64,000 nucleotides of DNA from Sabellastarte sp. h YS-2021 (taxonomy: Eukaryota > Annelida > Polychaeta > Sabellida > Sabellidae), in the NCBI GenBank assembly GCA_964017235.1, contig OZ024927.1:47249293-47313292 (forward strand), in the 5' to 3' direction. A program made the translations under genes and the position numbers. Shown here piece after piece: positions 20,201 through 30,500 of the stretch (its first letter is position 1; each line of letters begins with the position of its first letter). The notes under the pieces are model-generated. The model was not told where the DNA came from, did not search any database, and was given only the letters and a program-made list of their open reading frames with translations.

Positions 20201-21969
20201 ATTGGACTGTATCACCTTAATTTGCTTTGTATCTGCCATGTCCTTTAGAGTAAATCTATTTTTTCACCTGAAAATCTGTAGTCATGAAAAGTAAATAGTA
20301 TTTTGTATGGTGTGCTCGACATCATGTCTGTATAAACTTTTGTGTGCATAGCATGGCCTGTTAGGGGCCTGTTAACTCAGTTTCACTCTTACCTTAAACT
20401 TCTAAGCTTGTATAACATAATTATGTTTGGTAATACTTAGCACCCAATTAGGTGTACTCGTTGACCTCTGAGTTAGGGTTCACTCAGGCTTGGCCATTTT
20501 GAAAACAAGGGAATAAAATCCCACCTCCCTCCTTGGCACATTTAGAACTACATTGCATCTGTACCGGTCCCCTAAGGTAAAACCGCTCTTAGGGAGTTCT
20601 TCATAGATAAGGTTTTGATGATTTTGGCCTTATGCGGTCCCACGCTGACCCTGGGTACTCCCTCTCAAATTGACTTGACTTAGTATGATTGCTACAAATC
20701 CAAGGTAGGGTCAGACATTACCCTGGTAGCCCCCTCTCGATTACTTGTTACCAGAAGGAGAATTGAATTAGACTGAGATAGGCAAGACCCTATCTCCCCT
20801 CTCGAATGTGTCTGAGTTACTGATTTTGTATAACATCGTACAAATGTTTCTGTCCGTCAGCGAAAATATAAATTAAAGACTTATATACAGCTGTGGTAAT
20901 TCCTACACACAAACTACATTTCATTTCAATTTTTAAAGATCAATATAAAACATTCTCGTTCACAGTACCTCGTATGGTCCACATTAGTAAACATAAACAT
21001 TTATTTCTCTGTGTGTTCCCCTAAGACATTGGAATTGAAATTTTATTTTAAAATATTCTATTAAATAATAAGATAATACTTCTGTAATATTTCTACTTTT
21101 GAAACAGTTTAGATATAATTATAGATATTTGCATTAGCACATGATGATATGAAGCAGAGTGTATGAGTACATTATGACCAAATAAGCTAGAAAGAAGTTT
21201 AAAAACCTACAAAGAAATAATTACTAATAGACGAATTTAAGTTAATGAAATAAGTACACTTATTTAGAACTTAAATAAAGAGCTCCTAGGCTGTTGGATA
21301 TTTTACAATTTACAAAACCTGTTCAATCTAATCTAAATTGTTCAAACTATCTAATTAGGACTTTCATAGTGCTTAATCTCCAGTATGTGACACACTCTAA
21401 GGTACACCTATACATAGACATAGGCATAGCTTATGTATAAGCCAGAACGCCCAGGCATACTATATTGTTAGTAGAATAATTAATGAACTACACAATACCC
21501 CATCCTTTCACAAAATGTGCATATAAGCACAATTCTCTGAAAACTCAGGGCATACCAAATATAATCAAATCCTAGCTTCTCCCCTAATAGAGATATTGAA
21601 TTTGACTTGATCCATTGTTCTAGTCATGTCATACAAATGAGATACAGGAAGACAGGGTGGCGAAGGCGGACAGGTTTTTGCAAACAGGTTGGTTTTCAGG
21701 ATAAAAAACTTTGAAAATGACTTTCAAAAGCAATACTTAACTGGGGCTTACCGGTAAATAGACCTTGTAACCCCTATTCCACTATTGTGACTTTGCTGCC
21801 TGACAATCCTGATTATTCGGAAGGGGTAATTTGTCAATTATGAGACCAGTAATATTTGGGGCGCAATCATGGCAATCAAAGACCTTATCCATATTTTTCA
21901 AACTACTATTTGTGTAACCTTGTCAGTGAATCAGCATTATTGTAAAAGCTTGAAATATAATTGAGCATT
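20201..21969. other. Intergenic spacer between duplication units
   Basis: A relatively GC-rich patch at 20500-20820 contains loosely repeated CCCTCTC(A/G)A and GGTAGGGTC words. The rest is AT-rich. No open frame or recognised element. Confidence 0.5.
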
Positions 21970-22229
21970 TAAGACCCAAGAATTGCAGCATCTGGGTCAC
22001 AGATAAAAAATTCACCAAAGTGGCTCTGCACTAAGCCATTTTACCTCATCAGCAAAACAGCAAAAATAGGTGACAAGCAATAATTAAATCTGCATTTGAA
22101 AAGTGTTGATAATATGCACTTGTGATAATGTTTATAAAATAGGAATATGACAAAACACAAATGCATGGCAGACCATTTAATAACATGATTCACTCAATTA
22201 AGTTTTTATCGGTATGATTACTGATAAAC

Positions 22230-22440
22230 CACAGCACTAGTCCTGTGTTTTCTATAACCAAATGGCTTGGGTGTCAAAATCATGGAGATATTCCCATGAA
22301 AATTTCCTTACACTCATCTTTCATTTCACATATGAATGGCTCATATCACTACTCTCAGAGGTAAGTATGACTGTCATTTTGTCCAGTGAACTAGAAATAG
22401 TTATAACTGTATAATGCCACACAAACAGAAAATGCAAAGA
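22230..22440 (+). mobile_element. Diverged counterpart of the tRNA-Leu-like SINE
   Basis: ACTAGTCCTGTGTTTTCTAT and AATGGCTTGGGTGT align with 6150-6190. The B box is eroded. Its 3' half (TTTGTCCAGTGAACTAGAA) is clearer. Recognisable only through unit A. Confidence 0.5.
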
Positions 22441-23446
22441 TGTTATGTTTCTTGCATTTTAATAATATGGTGTCCCACGTCAGTCATACAAGAGAAAACC
22501 AGTTCTTCATTCAGATGACAATTTGTATGATAGGATTTCAGATATGACCCACCTTTTTATAAATTATTGTGATAGTTTATCCTCCCAAATGCCACTTAAT
22601 GATGAACTTATTTTCTGAAGATATTTTAGTTCAAGTTTTTATCTCACAATATCTTTGAAATAACAAGTTTTGTATTTTGTATAGGCTTTTTCTTGGTATC
22701 AGGCCAGAACAGTTTGTATGTTACAAAATATCCAAATATATTCATGTATTCGTGATCTTTGAGTTGATACCTGTTCTATTTGAATTTTTGTTGGCAATAT
22801 TTCCACAGTTATTCAGTCTTATGCACTAATTGCATTCACAGAATATGTGTTTTATACTTCGGGTTATCATTGCAAAAGGTGAATCAGTTATTAGAAAATA
22901 ATGGTTTTATATAATATAGATAACATAGGATTGAAACCCAACAGGTCTATTGTCATACAGAGTACTAAGACAATGAATAGATAATATAACCTGAGAATAA
23001 GAATTTTCATTTTCTGACAGGTGTTTCAAAATATATTCACAAATTAGACTATTTTGGATAACATCATTTCTCAAAATAAAATCCAATTCTTTACAACCCT
23101 TTTGAGAATGGAATATCATATTCAACATAAGTGTCCTGACAAACCATAGTGAAAAAAACGACAGGACTGGAACAGTTTCTCAACCCAACCTGACTAGACT
23201 GATTCATTTCTGGAGTCGGGAATATGAGTTCGGATCAAACCAAAACTATATAAATCCCTTCTAGCTGCTATAACTCATTATTTTTCACTGCAAGATACCA
23301 GCTGCACATCTTTCTACAGAAGCATTTGCTTTTGTTTTTATTGAGTTTAAGAATCTAAACACAGGACCAGCACCTATCCTACAACCAGCACCTTTTCAAC
23401 AACCGCAACCACCACACAGAAGAAGAAAGCAACAAACCCCTGGGCC

Positions 23447-24217
23447 ATGCCCTGGATCCTTCAAAGAGAAAAAAGAGGATGCTATAGACCCCTACTGGCC
23501 AACTTAATACAGACTGATATCCCAGGGTACCTGAATTTTGTCAGGATGCCACCTGCATTTTTGAAATCCTTAAGGAATGTTTACACCACCACATCAAGAA
23601 GTCAGTCAGCAAATTCAGGAAGCCCTTAGACACAGGATTGAAAGTGGCAATAACGCTGAGACACCTGGCAACAGGAGAAATGTGCACGTTTTTTTCAGTA
23701 TCACTGGCTGGTTGGCCAAACCACCACATGTAAATTTGTTCCATAGGTCTACAGGGTCATCTTGCTGAATTCCAGGAACAGTATTTGACATACCATACTA
23801 ATCTTGATCATGAAAACTGGAAAAGGTTGAGGAGAGTTCCAGATTTACACTTTTTCTTACTGGGTGACGACACCTTTGCCTTGATGCCATGGCTTGTGAA
23901 ACCCTACAGCAGAAGACAACTCACAAGAGAGAATAGCAAGCTATAGGATCTCCAGAGCCAAGGATGTTGTGGAGAATGCATTTGGAATCCTGGCAAGCAG
24001 ATTCAAGGTCTTACTGTGCACAATGGAGCAAAGATCAAAAGTTGTCAGGGTCATTGTTCTGACATGTGTGGTGTTGCACAATATTCTGAGGACACGCCAG
24101 GACAGAGCAGACAGGATACCTACCCCAGCAGATGACATAGCAGCCCTACGAAAGAAGAAGCTGACATTTGTAAGTCCTTTTCAGGACTACCCAAAAATTT
24201 CAAGAACTGTTATTTAA
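23447..24217 (+). pseudogene. Broken Harbinger (HARBI1-like) transposase
   Basis: Three blocks survive in different frames. Near 23480 there is YRPLLANL followed by PGYLNFVRMPP (N-terminal region). Near 23860 there is LGDDTFALMPWLVKPY, carrying the second catalytic Asp. At 23940-24130 there is ISRAKDVVENAFGILASRFK, carrying the catalytic Glu, then VVRVIVLTCVVLHNIL. I do not find the block with the first catalytic Asp; the stretch 23630-23760 is interrupted by stops. The enzyme is therefore inactive. HARBI1-type proteins normally work with the MADF protein encoded at the other end of the element. Confidence 0.8.
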
Positions 24218-25507
24218 GCTAGTGTTGTATAAATTTCCATCAAATTTCTCAAAGAAATCCAATATATCTCCAACAAATTTCCAAACCATTTCCAACAAAA
24301 TCACAAATCCCTTAATACTGTTGAATAACTTAAACACAAGTTATGTGAAAAAGTCCCACATTAAAGTCTTGTAAACATTCAAAGTAAAAACATATACACC
24401 GTAGTTTCTTCTTGCAAATTTGCACGATATTTCTCAGTTAAAAACTTTCTTAAACATCAAAATCTTTTTAGAACGTCAAAAGTATCTGAAAAGTCAAAAA
24501 TCAAAAAGTCAGATCCCAAGGCCAAAATGATTCCTAAAATTGGCAAGGATTCTCAAAAGTCAAAATGGTTTTTGTTTTTTTTTCAAAGTTTTTTTTTGCC
24601 ACAGTTTCATTTTTTCTTTGTGGCCAAAGTTTGAATTTTTTGCCAATTTTTACATATTTTTTCTTTGGCCAAAGTGCCTTTTTTGACATTATTATTCTAA
24701 AATTTTATATATTTTTTTTCAAAATTCAAAATCTTTTAAGTCCATGTTTAAATTATTTGAAGATTATTTTTAACTACAAAGTTTCAATCACTCATTCACT
24801 CATTTTTTTGTATTTTGGGGTAATTTATTCAATTTGGGGCGGTGTAAGGCTTCTTATTTTGTGATTTTTCTATAACATGCAGCTTTTTAATGCTTTGGGA
24901 AGAATCGGGTGGTCCTGAGAAGGAGCTTTTACTCAGCAGATGTTCTGAAAAAGGACATTTTATAGCAGTGGACCTGAAAATGGCCGATTGTAGGCTGCTG
25001 CATCATTGGCTCAGATGACTGCTGGGACCTGGGCTGGCTGCTGCAGAGGCTCTTGCTGGGCAGTGGTGATTGGAAGAGAGGGGTCATGTTGATGCGGGTC
25101 ACTTAGTAAAAATAGTTGAGGTATATCAATCTACTGGTAGATCATGATTGACTGTAGATCCCCCAAAATGCTGGAGAGTCCTGAGATGTTCTGTGCACTT
25201 TCTTCACCTGTGACAGAGGCTACCGAACGTGGATTGAAGTGCTTGCTTGAGCTGATGGTGAAATGTAGCTGTCTTTATGGCCTGGGTTGTTGCTCGTCAA
25301 CAACTATGTAGGAAGTCTGGTGCCCTCTGGGCTGCCGCTGTCCTTGTGGTGCCACTTGGCTCTGCTGAATGGATGGCCTGATTTCCTGGCATCTGGGTTT
25401 CCGGAAGTCAAAATGTATTCTCTGGCAACTGGTGCTGGTTGCTGTTGCTGCTGAAAAGTCTGTGGCACATATGTGAAAGTGGCACTGGAGCTCCTAGAAA
25501 ATGTAGG
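24218..25507. other. Interior of the Harbinger element
   Basis: A T-rich tract at 24540-24730 repeats (C/G)CCAAAGT, (T)n words. The remainder (24860-25500) is more GC-rich and on the minus strand looks like a decayed coding extension, without a frame I can defend. Confidence 0.4.
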
Positions 25508-26262
25508 TTACTGGGGCTGACAGCTCCTTTCCCTCGCCCTGCTCTGTATCCCACTTAAAAGTTTCACAGCCTCATTTGTGAAAGTTTCAAAGACTCTTTC
25601 TTCTAAAGCCTCAAACTCAGATGCTAGGTAGTTGTAGAGGCTATTCTGATTGTCTCCTGCCATGGCCCGAAAAAAAATAACAGCATGGTCTTCATCTGAG
25701 CAAACTTGTTCATGATGTGCTGGTCGACTGTTGAATGCTGGGAAACTATACTGGGGCTTGCAATTGAGAGCTGTTGTGGGGTGTCTGATTGCATGCTCTT
25801 CATTCTCTCTGTCAGTAGAACCTTTCGAGATGTCATGTGCTGAGACAGCAGTTGCAGTTTCTACTTGGGCCAGGGAACTGAAGGCTGAATATTTGTTGAG
25901 TCCCTTGCGTCTGATGTGTGTCTTCAAGAAGTAAAGATTGTCCTAAATCCAGTTCTATCTCTCTGACATTTCCTTAGGAGTCTGGCCAGTTTTCCATAGT
26001 GTGTCCACTGGGATTCGAACCAAGTGTTGCACACTTTCACAGAAAGGTTGCTGTTGCTTGTGAACCTCTCCCACTGGCATTCCTTCTTGGTCTTGTCTAT
26101 AAAGTGCTCATTGGTTTTGTTGTAGAACTCCTCATGATCCTTGAAAAAGTCAACAATAGCCACCTCATCTGAGTCTGTTAAATAAATATTCATCATATGT
26201 CTTTTCTTGTGCCTGGATTGTGTTTGAGATGTTCCAGCCCCTCCTCTACCCACTGTGTCCAT
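25508..26262 (-). pseudogene. Harbinger-associated Myb/MADF-type DNA-binding protein
   Basis: The N-terminal part (26262-25924) reads YLTDSDEVAIVDFFKDHEEF, then CNTWFESQWTHYGKLARLL. This is the helix-rich MADF/Myb-SANT pattern that binds transposon ends and imports the transposase. It continues in another frame (25927-25508) with a polar linker and a C-terminal helix (YNYLASEFEALEERVFETFT), typical of the oligomerising tail. The frame break near 25925 makes it a pseudogene unless an intron removes it. Confidence 0.65.
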
Positions 26263-27356
26263 TTCACTTCTTCTGTCTCTGTTCTCTCTCCTCCCTCATC
26301 CCCTGTATGTTAGCAGCTGTATCTCCCAACTCAAACTCTGTAGGTGTCTCTGTGGGGTCTCTATCTTCCTCACATTCCTTCTTCCATTTTAGGACCCGTC
26401 TTATAAATCAAATCAAAGCAGCATTTGTAAAATTTAAAAGCCTATCAGCAAATCAGCCAAACATTCAAATGATGGATTCTGCAAATTGACTCACCTTTTA
26501 TACCGACAGATTGTTTAACTGACGAGCTGTGGGTCAGTAAAACGAAACTGGCCTGTCCTATACACTTCCTGGCTTATCTGTTGCTGTAACTGCCTTGTCG
26601 GTTTCTTTTTACAGCTTGTCCTGGTGTGTTCCCGGTTTGTCCTGCTGAGATGTTACCCACTCTGCGGCCAAAGACTTCCCGTTTTGACAGGAAGTGACCA
26701 AGTCAGGTCGGGGATGTTTCATTTAAAGTATGGTCCGTTTGTATCATGGACTGTCATGAAGTGGTGTCTGGGTCCTTGACTATGATATGCCGGCAAGTGC
26801 TTCCAGACAAGATGGTAACATTATAGGACAAGTGCCTCAGTGGAACACCCCCATAACATCACTATTTTTCATTTCTATATTTCTGGTATGTATTTTGGGG
26901 TTTTCAGCATTTGTGGCCATTTTAATTGAAATAAAAGCTAGAAATGTCTGTAAAGAGGGTTTTCATATATGGTCAAAATTACTGATTGGAACAAAGTCCA
27001 ATAATGCAAAATATTGGACATTTTTAACAAAGGAAAACTCTCACAAGTAATTTAAAGGCGCTTTGCAGGCAAATTGGTTAGCAAAGAGCAAAATTGAATA
27101 TTACCCAGTTTTGATCCATTTCAGTAAAGTACATGTCTAAAATAGTAACAATTGAAACAATTGAAACTAAATTTGACATAATTGACTTCCGCCCATTACA
27201 TACAGTAACACCAGTAAGGAGGTTGCTTGACAAATTACACTTTATGGGAGCATCTCTCTAAATTCTGGAGCATTTATAGACAACAAACAAAAAGTGTGAC
27301 ATGAATTTATGATCTCTCTTTTTTGTTACTAATTGTGTCAGTAATTGATGTCAGGA

Positions 27357-27383
27357 AAATCTAAGTAAATTACTCCAAATGAC
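27357..27383 (+). promoter_or_regulatory. 27-nt block upstream of copy 2
   Basis: Identical to 8838-8864, 157 nt before the start codon. See copy 1. Confidence 0.45.
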
Positions 27384-27449
27384 AAACTGATTATATGCTT
27401 TTAAAAATATTTGTCCAGCGTTAGTCAAAAATAGGTTCAGCAACTGTTG

Positions 27450-27457
27450 TATATAAA
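27450..27457 (+). promoter_or_regulatory. TATA box, copy 2
   Basis: TATATAAA 64 nt before the second ATG and 46 nt before the first in-frame ATG (27496). Confidence 0.7.
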
Positions 27458-27513
27458 ATGGGATGTTACAACTGTTTTCTGAACTGCTATTTGGGATGAA
27501 CATTCTTCCAGTC

Positions 27514-27561
27514 ATGATTCTGAGTGTCATACTTTTGTGTGGATTATATGGCCTTTCACAG
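27514..27561 (+). CDS. Copy 2 exon 1: signal peptide
   Basis: MILSVILLCGLYGLSQ, one residue different from copy 1. Could begin at 27496 instead. Confidence 0.85.
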
Positions 27562-30500
27562 GTTGGTTGGTTATCTTTTACATAAGTATGTTACTAATTG
27601 ATTAAGTAACACAAAAGAGTTGTATTAAAGCTTATTTTTGACAACTGAATTAATTTGAAGTTTAATGTGTTGTATATTTAATTTATATATTATATGTATA
27701 TATTGACACATAAAAAACAGAACATTTGCTTCATAAAAATTGCAATTCATTAGTTCAAAGAAGTAATTGCAACTGCAACCCTTTCAACCCTTTCTTTACT
27801 CACACCTAAATGGTAAATCAATTGGGATAACTATTTACTGTCATTTGAGCTTGGACTATACTTGTGCATTTGGAATGGGTAAAATATCACTCAAAGTTTT
27901 ATAGTAATAAAAGAGACATTGTGTTGAGTATAAATACAATACAGAACTGGTTGCTATTGACATAGCATGAGAAGAGTACATATCCACTGACTGTTGAAGA
28001 TACAATTCCTCCTGTTTTGTATAATATTCTAGGCACATGAGTCCAGACGTTATTTGACAGCAGAAGAACGTCTGTACCATGACCTACTGGATGGCTATGA
28101 AGATCATTTTGTGAACACCAGGCCAGTGTCAAAGCACAATGAGACTATGAAAGTGAGTGTGGGCATGTCCTTCATCAACATCAACTCCTTTGATGAAAGC
28201 ACTGGAGTGGGGGAATTTCTCACATGGGACAGAAATGTAAGATTTCATTTCATGTATTTGGGTGTATATCTTATAAAATACAGAAGTGTATGTTGACAAT
28301 AGCAAAGAGCTACCAACTTTACAACTTAATGTATAGACTGCTAGAAGGTTTGTGTAATAATAATAATAATAATAATAATGAAACTATAAAAGCTGATTTC
28401 AAAGTGGTTGTGTCTCCTTTGATTTAATTCATATACCGATTGGGTCTTTTGTGGCCATTCCATTATGTCATAGCATGCATGAGGAGTAGAAGGTTCATTA
28501 ATTATTTTATCTTCTACCAACAGTCTTGGACTGACAGTCGTCTGCGCTGGGAACCTGATCACTATGATGGTGTCAGTCTCCTAAGGATACCAGTTGACTT
28601 GATTTGGCAGCCTGATATTACCGACTACAACAGGTCCGTTCACTGGAACAGACACATATTTGATCCAGTACACACTAAGGCAAACTCACCACCAACTTAC
28701 TGCTATAGTCGAAGTACATTTCTAAAATATTTTAAAACTCTGGAACTTTTCCTTTTTTTCAACTCCATGTTATATCTAATAATAAAATTAATTAAATGTT
28801 TCACTGAGGAATATGTTGGTAATAAGTTGCTGTTAGTGAATTTGCAGTGGTTACGACAACTTTACATGTGTTAAATTGGCTTTGGTTGTGTTTAGACCAC
28901 AGAAAGAAATACTATTTTCCAACAACACTGTGATCATTCTTTAGTTCTACAGATAAGGCATTTTTAGGACTAAGTACAATAAAAATAAAATGTTGAGATG
29001 AAAGATTTGCCAAGCTTTGTAAAATTACTTACAATGAAAACATTATTCTTAAAAATGGTACTTTTTTCATTAAAATAAGTTTAAATGGGATGAAAAACAC
29101 AACTCTTGCAGTAACAGCAGTTTAATAAGAAGGGAACTAGAATTCTTGCAATAATAAATGGAACAGAAACTTAAATTGCAGCCATAACATCAGTTTTAAA
29201 GGGAACAAGAAATAAAATTATGGTGTAGCATCAAGTTTAAAAGGAAGGAAAATGAAATTCTTGCAATGTCAGTTTTAAAAGGAAGTTATCTTGGGCTGAA
29301 GTTTTGTTAAAAAGATATTAAAACTTATAAAAAATGTATTTATGTTAACAAAACCTTCAACTACTCAAACATTATATCCGTACCTTGGGTTGACACCAAG
29401 CTGAATATCCTTTATGAAAATATTGTGTTTATAGTACAAACAATAGAAATCAGAGAGCATGCAATATGGATCTTAATCGTCATTTAAGTCATATCAACTA
29501 TTTCTACATTTTATAATAATGTATGTTTTAATTACTCTGAAAAAGATCTTGAGATATTTTAATTTTGTAGTCGATCCTAGATCCCGGGAACCAGCCCAGT
29601 TATTATTATATATGTAACTGATATAAATGTAAGGTAATACAAACAAGAGCATTTGGGGAGTGCTGACCTCCACCAGACACACAATAATAAGTAAATGGGA
29701 ACATTTTTATCCAGATGGTGATCCAGATCAGTCTCAAGATGTAATGGGATCTAAGTTGCACCATGGCCCATTTTCTGATTGTTCTAGAGGTTTCAACCAG
29801 CAGTAATTACGTAATCCTGCTAATTGGTCATGTAAATAATACATGTGTAATAAATATGCAGTGACAACACAAACATGCTGTATGTCACTGTTTTTTTTCA
29901 TAATCTAGCCTTTGGTCACGAGAAGCAGACCATATTGGTGACACATTGGCAGTTGTAGACAGCAATGGGAATGTACTGCACATACCCATGCACGTAAGGA
30001 AAGTAAGTGTTGATCTATTTTAATGTTCCCATTAAGTTGAGTTATTTTAATGTTCCCATCACACTACAGGTGGTGATGACTATGTTGAAAAATGTTTGTA
30101 CAATGCCTTCATCCATGTGATATTACACTTCTATGCCTAAGCTTTGCACATCGTGACTACCATTGCAGAAATTTGAAATGTTTTAAAAATTTTCCAAACT
30201 AGCAAAAAGGATATGTCCCATAACTCTTTCTGCTGCCCATCCTTCCAATTCTGTATTATTCTGTTCCTTTCTGTGTCTCAGTAGAAATCTATGTTTATTA
30301 CAAATGTATCTTCTCTGTGTCCAACTTTGGTCATTGCCAACTCCCAGATTCTGGTTCTCCCATTACAAAACTGTAGCCAGAGATTTAGTGCTGGGTTTTA
30401 CAGGCAGTAATCCCCCATTGGTTTCCCTGTTGTCAATAACCATGGGGAATATTTTCAGCGGTGTAATTGAGGAATTACAACATCTCTTTGCACAATCTAC

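Larger units (their letters stand above)
23120..26853. mobile_element. Degenerate PIF/Harbinger DNA transposon
   Basis: Holds the two genes typical of this superfamily in convergent order: a DDE transposase on the plus strand (23447-24217) and a Myb/MADF-type DNA-binding protein on the minus strand (25508-26262). The right end is probably AGTGGAACACCCCCATAA (26839-26856), preceded by CTTGTC-rich DNA. The left side begins near 23129 with TTTGTCAGGAC in inverse orientation. Its position between unit B's left edge and copy 2 means it landed upstream of copy 2. Confidence 0.7.

Noticed and set aside
24565-24864. 99-codon hydrophobic frame resembling a membrane protein
   Set aside because: T-rich low-complexity DNA reads as Phe/Leu; no start context, and it lies inside the Harbinger element.
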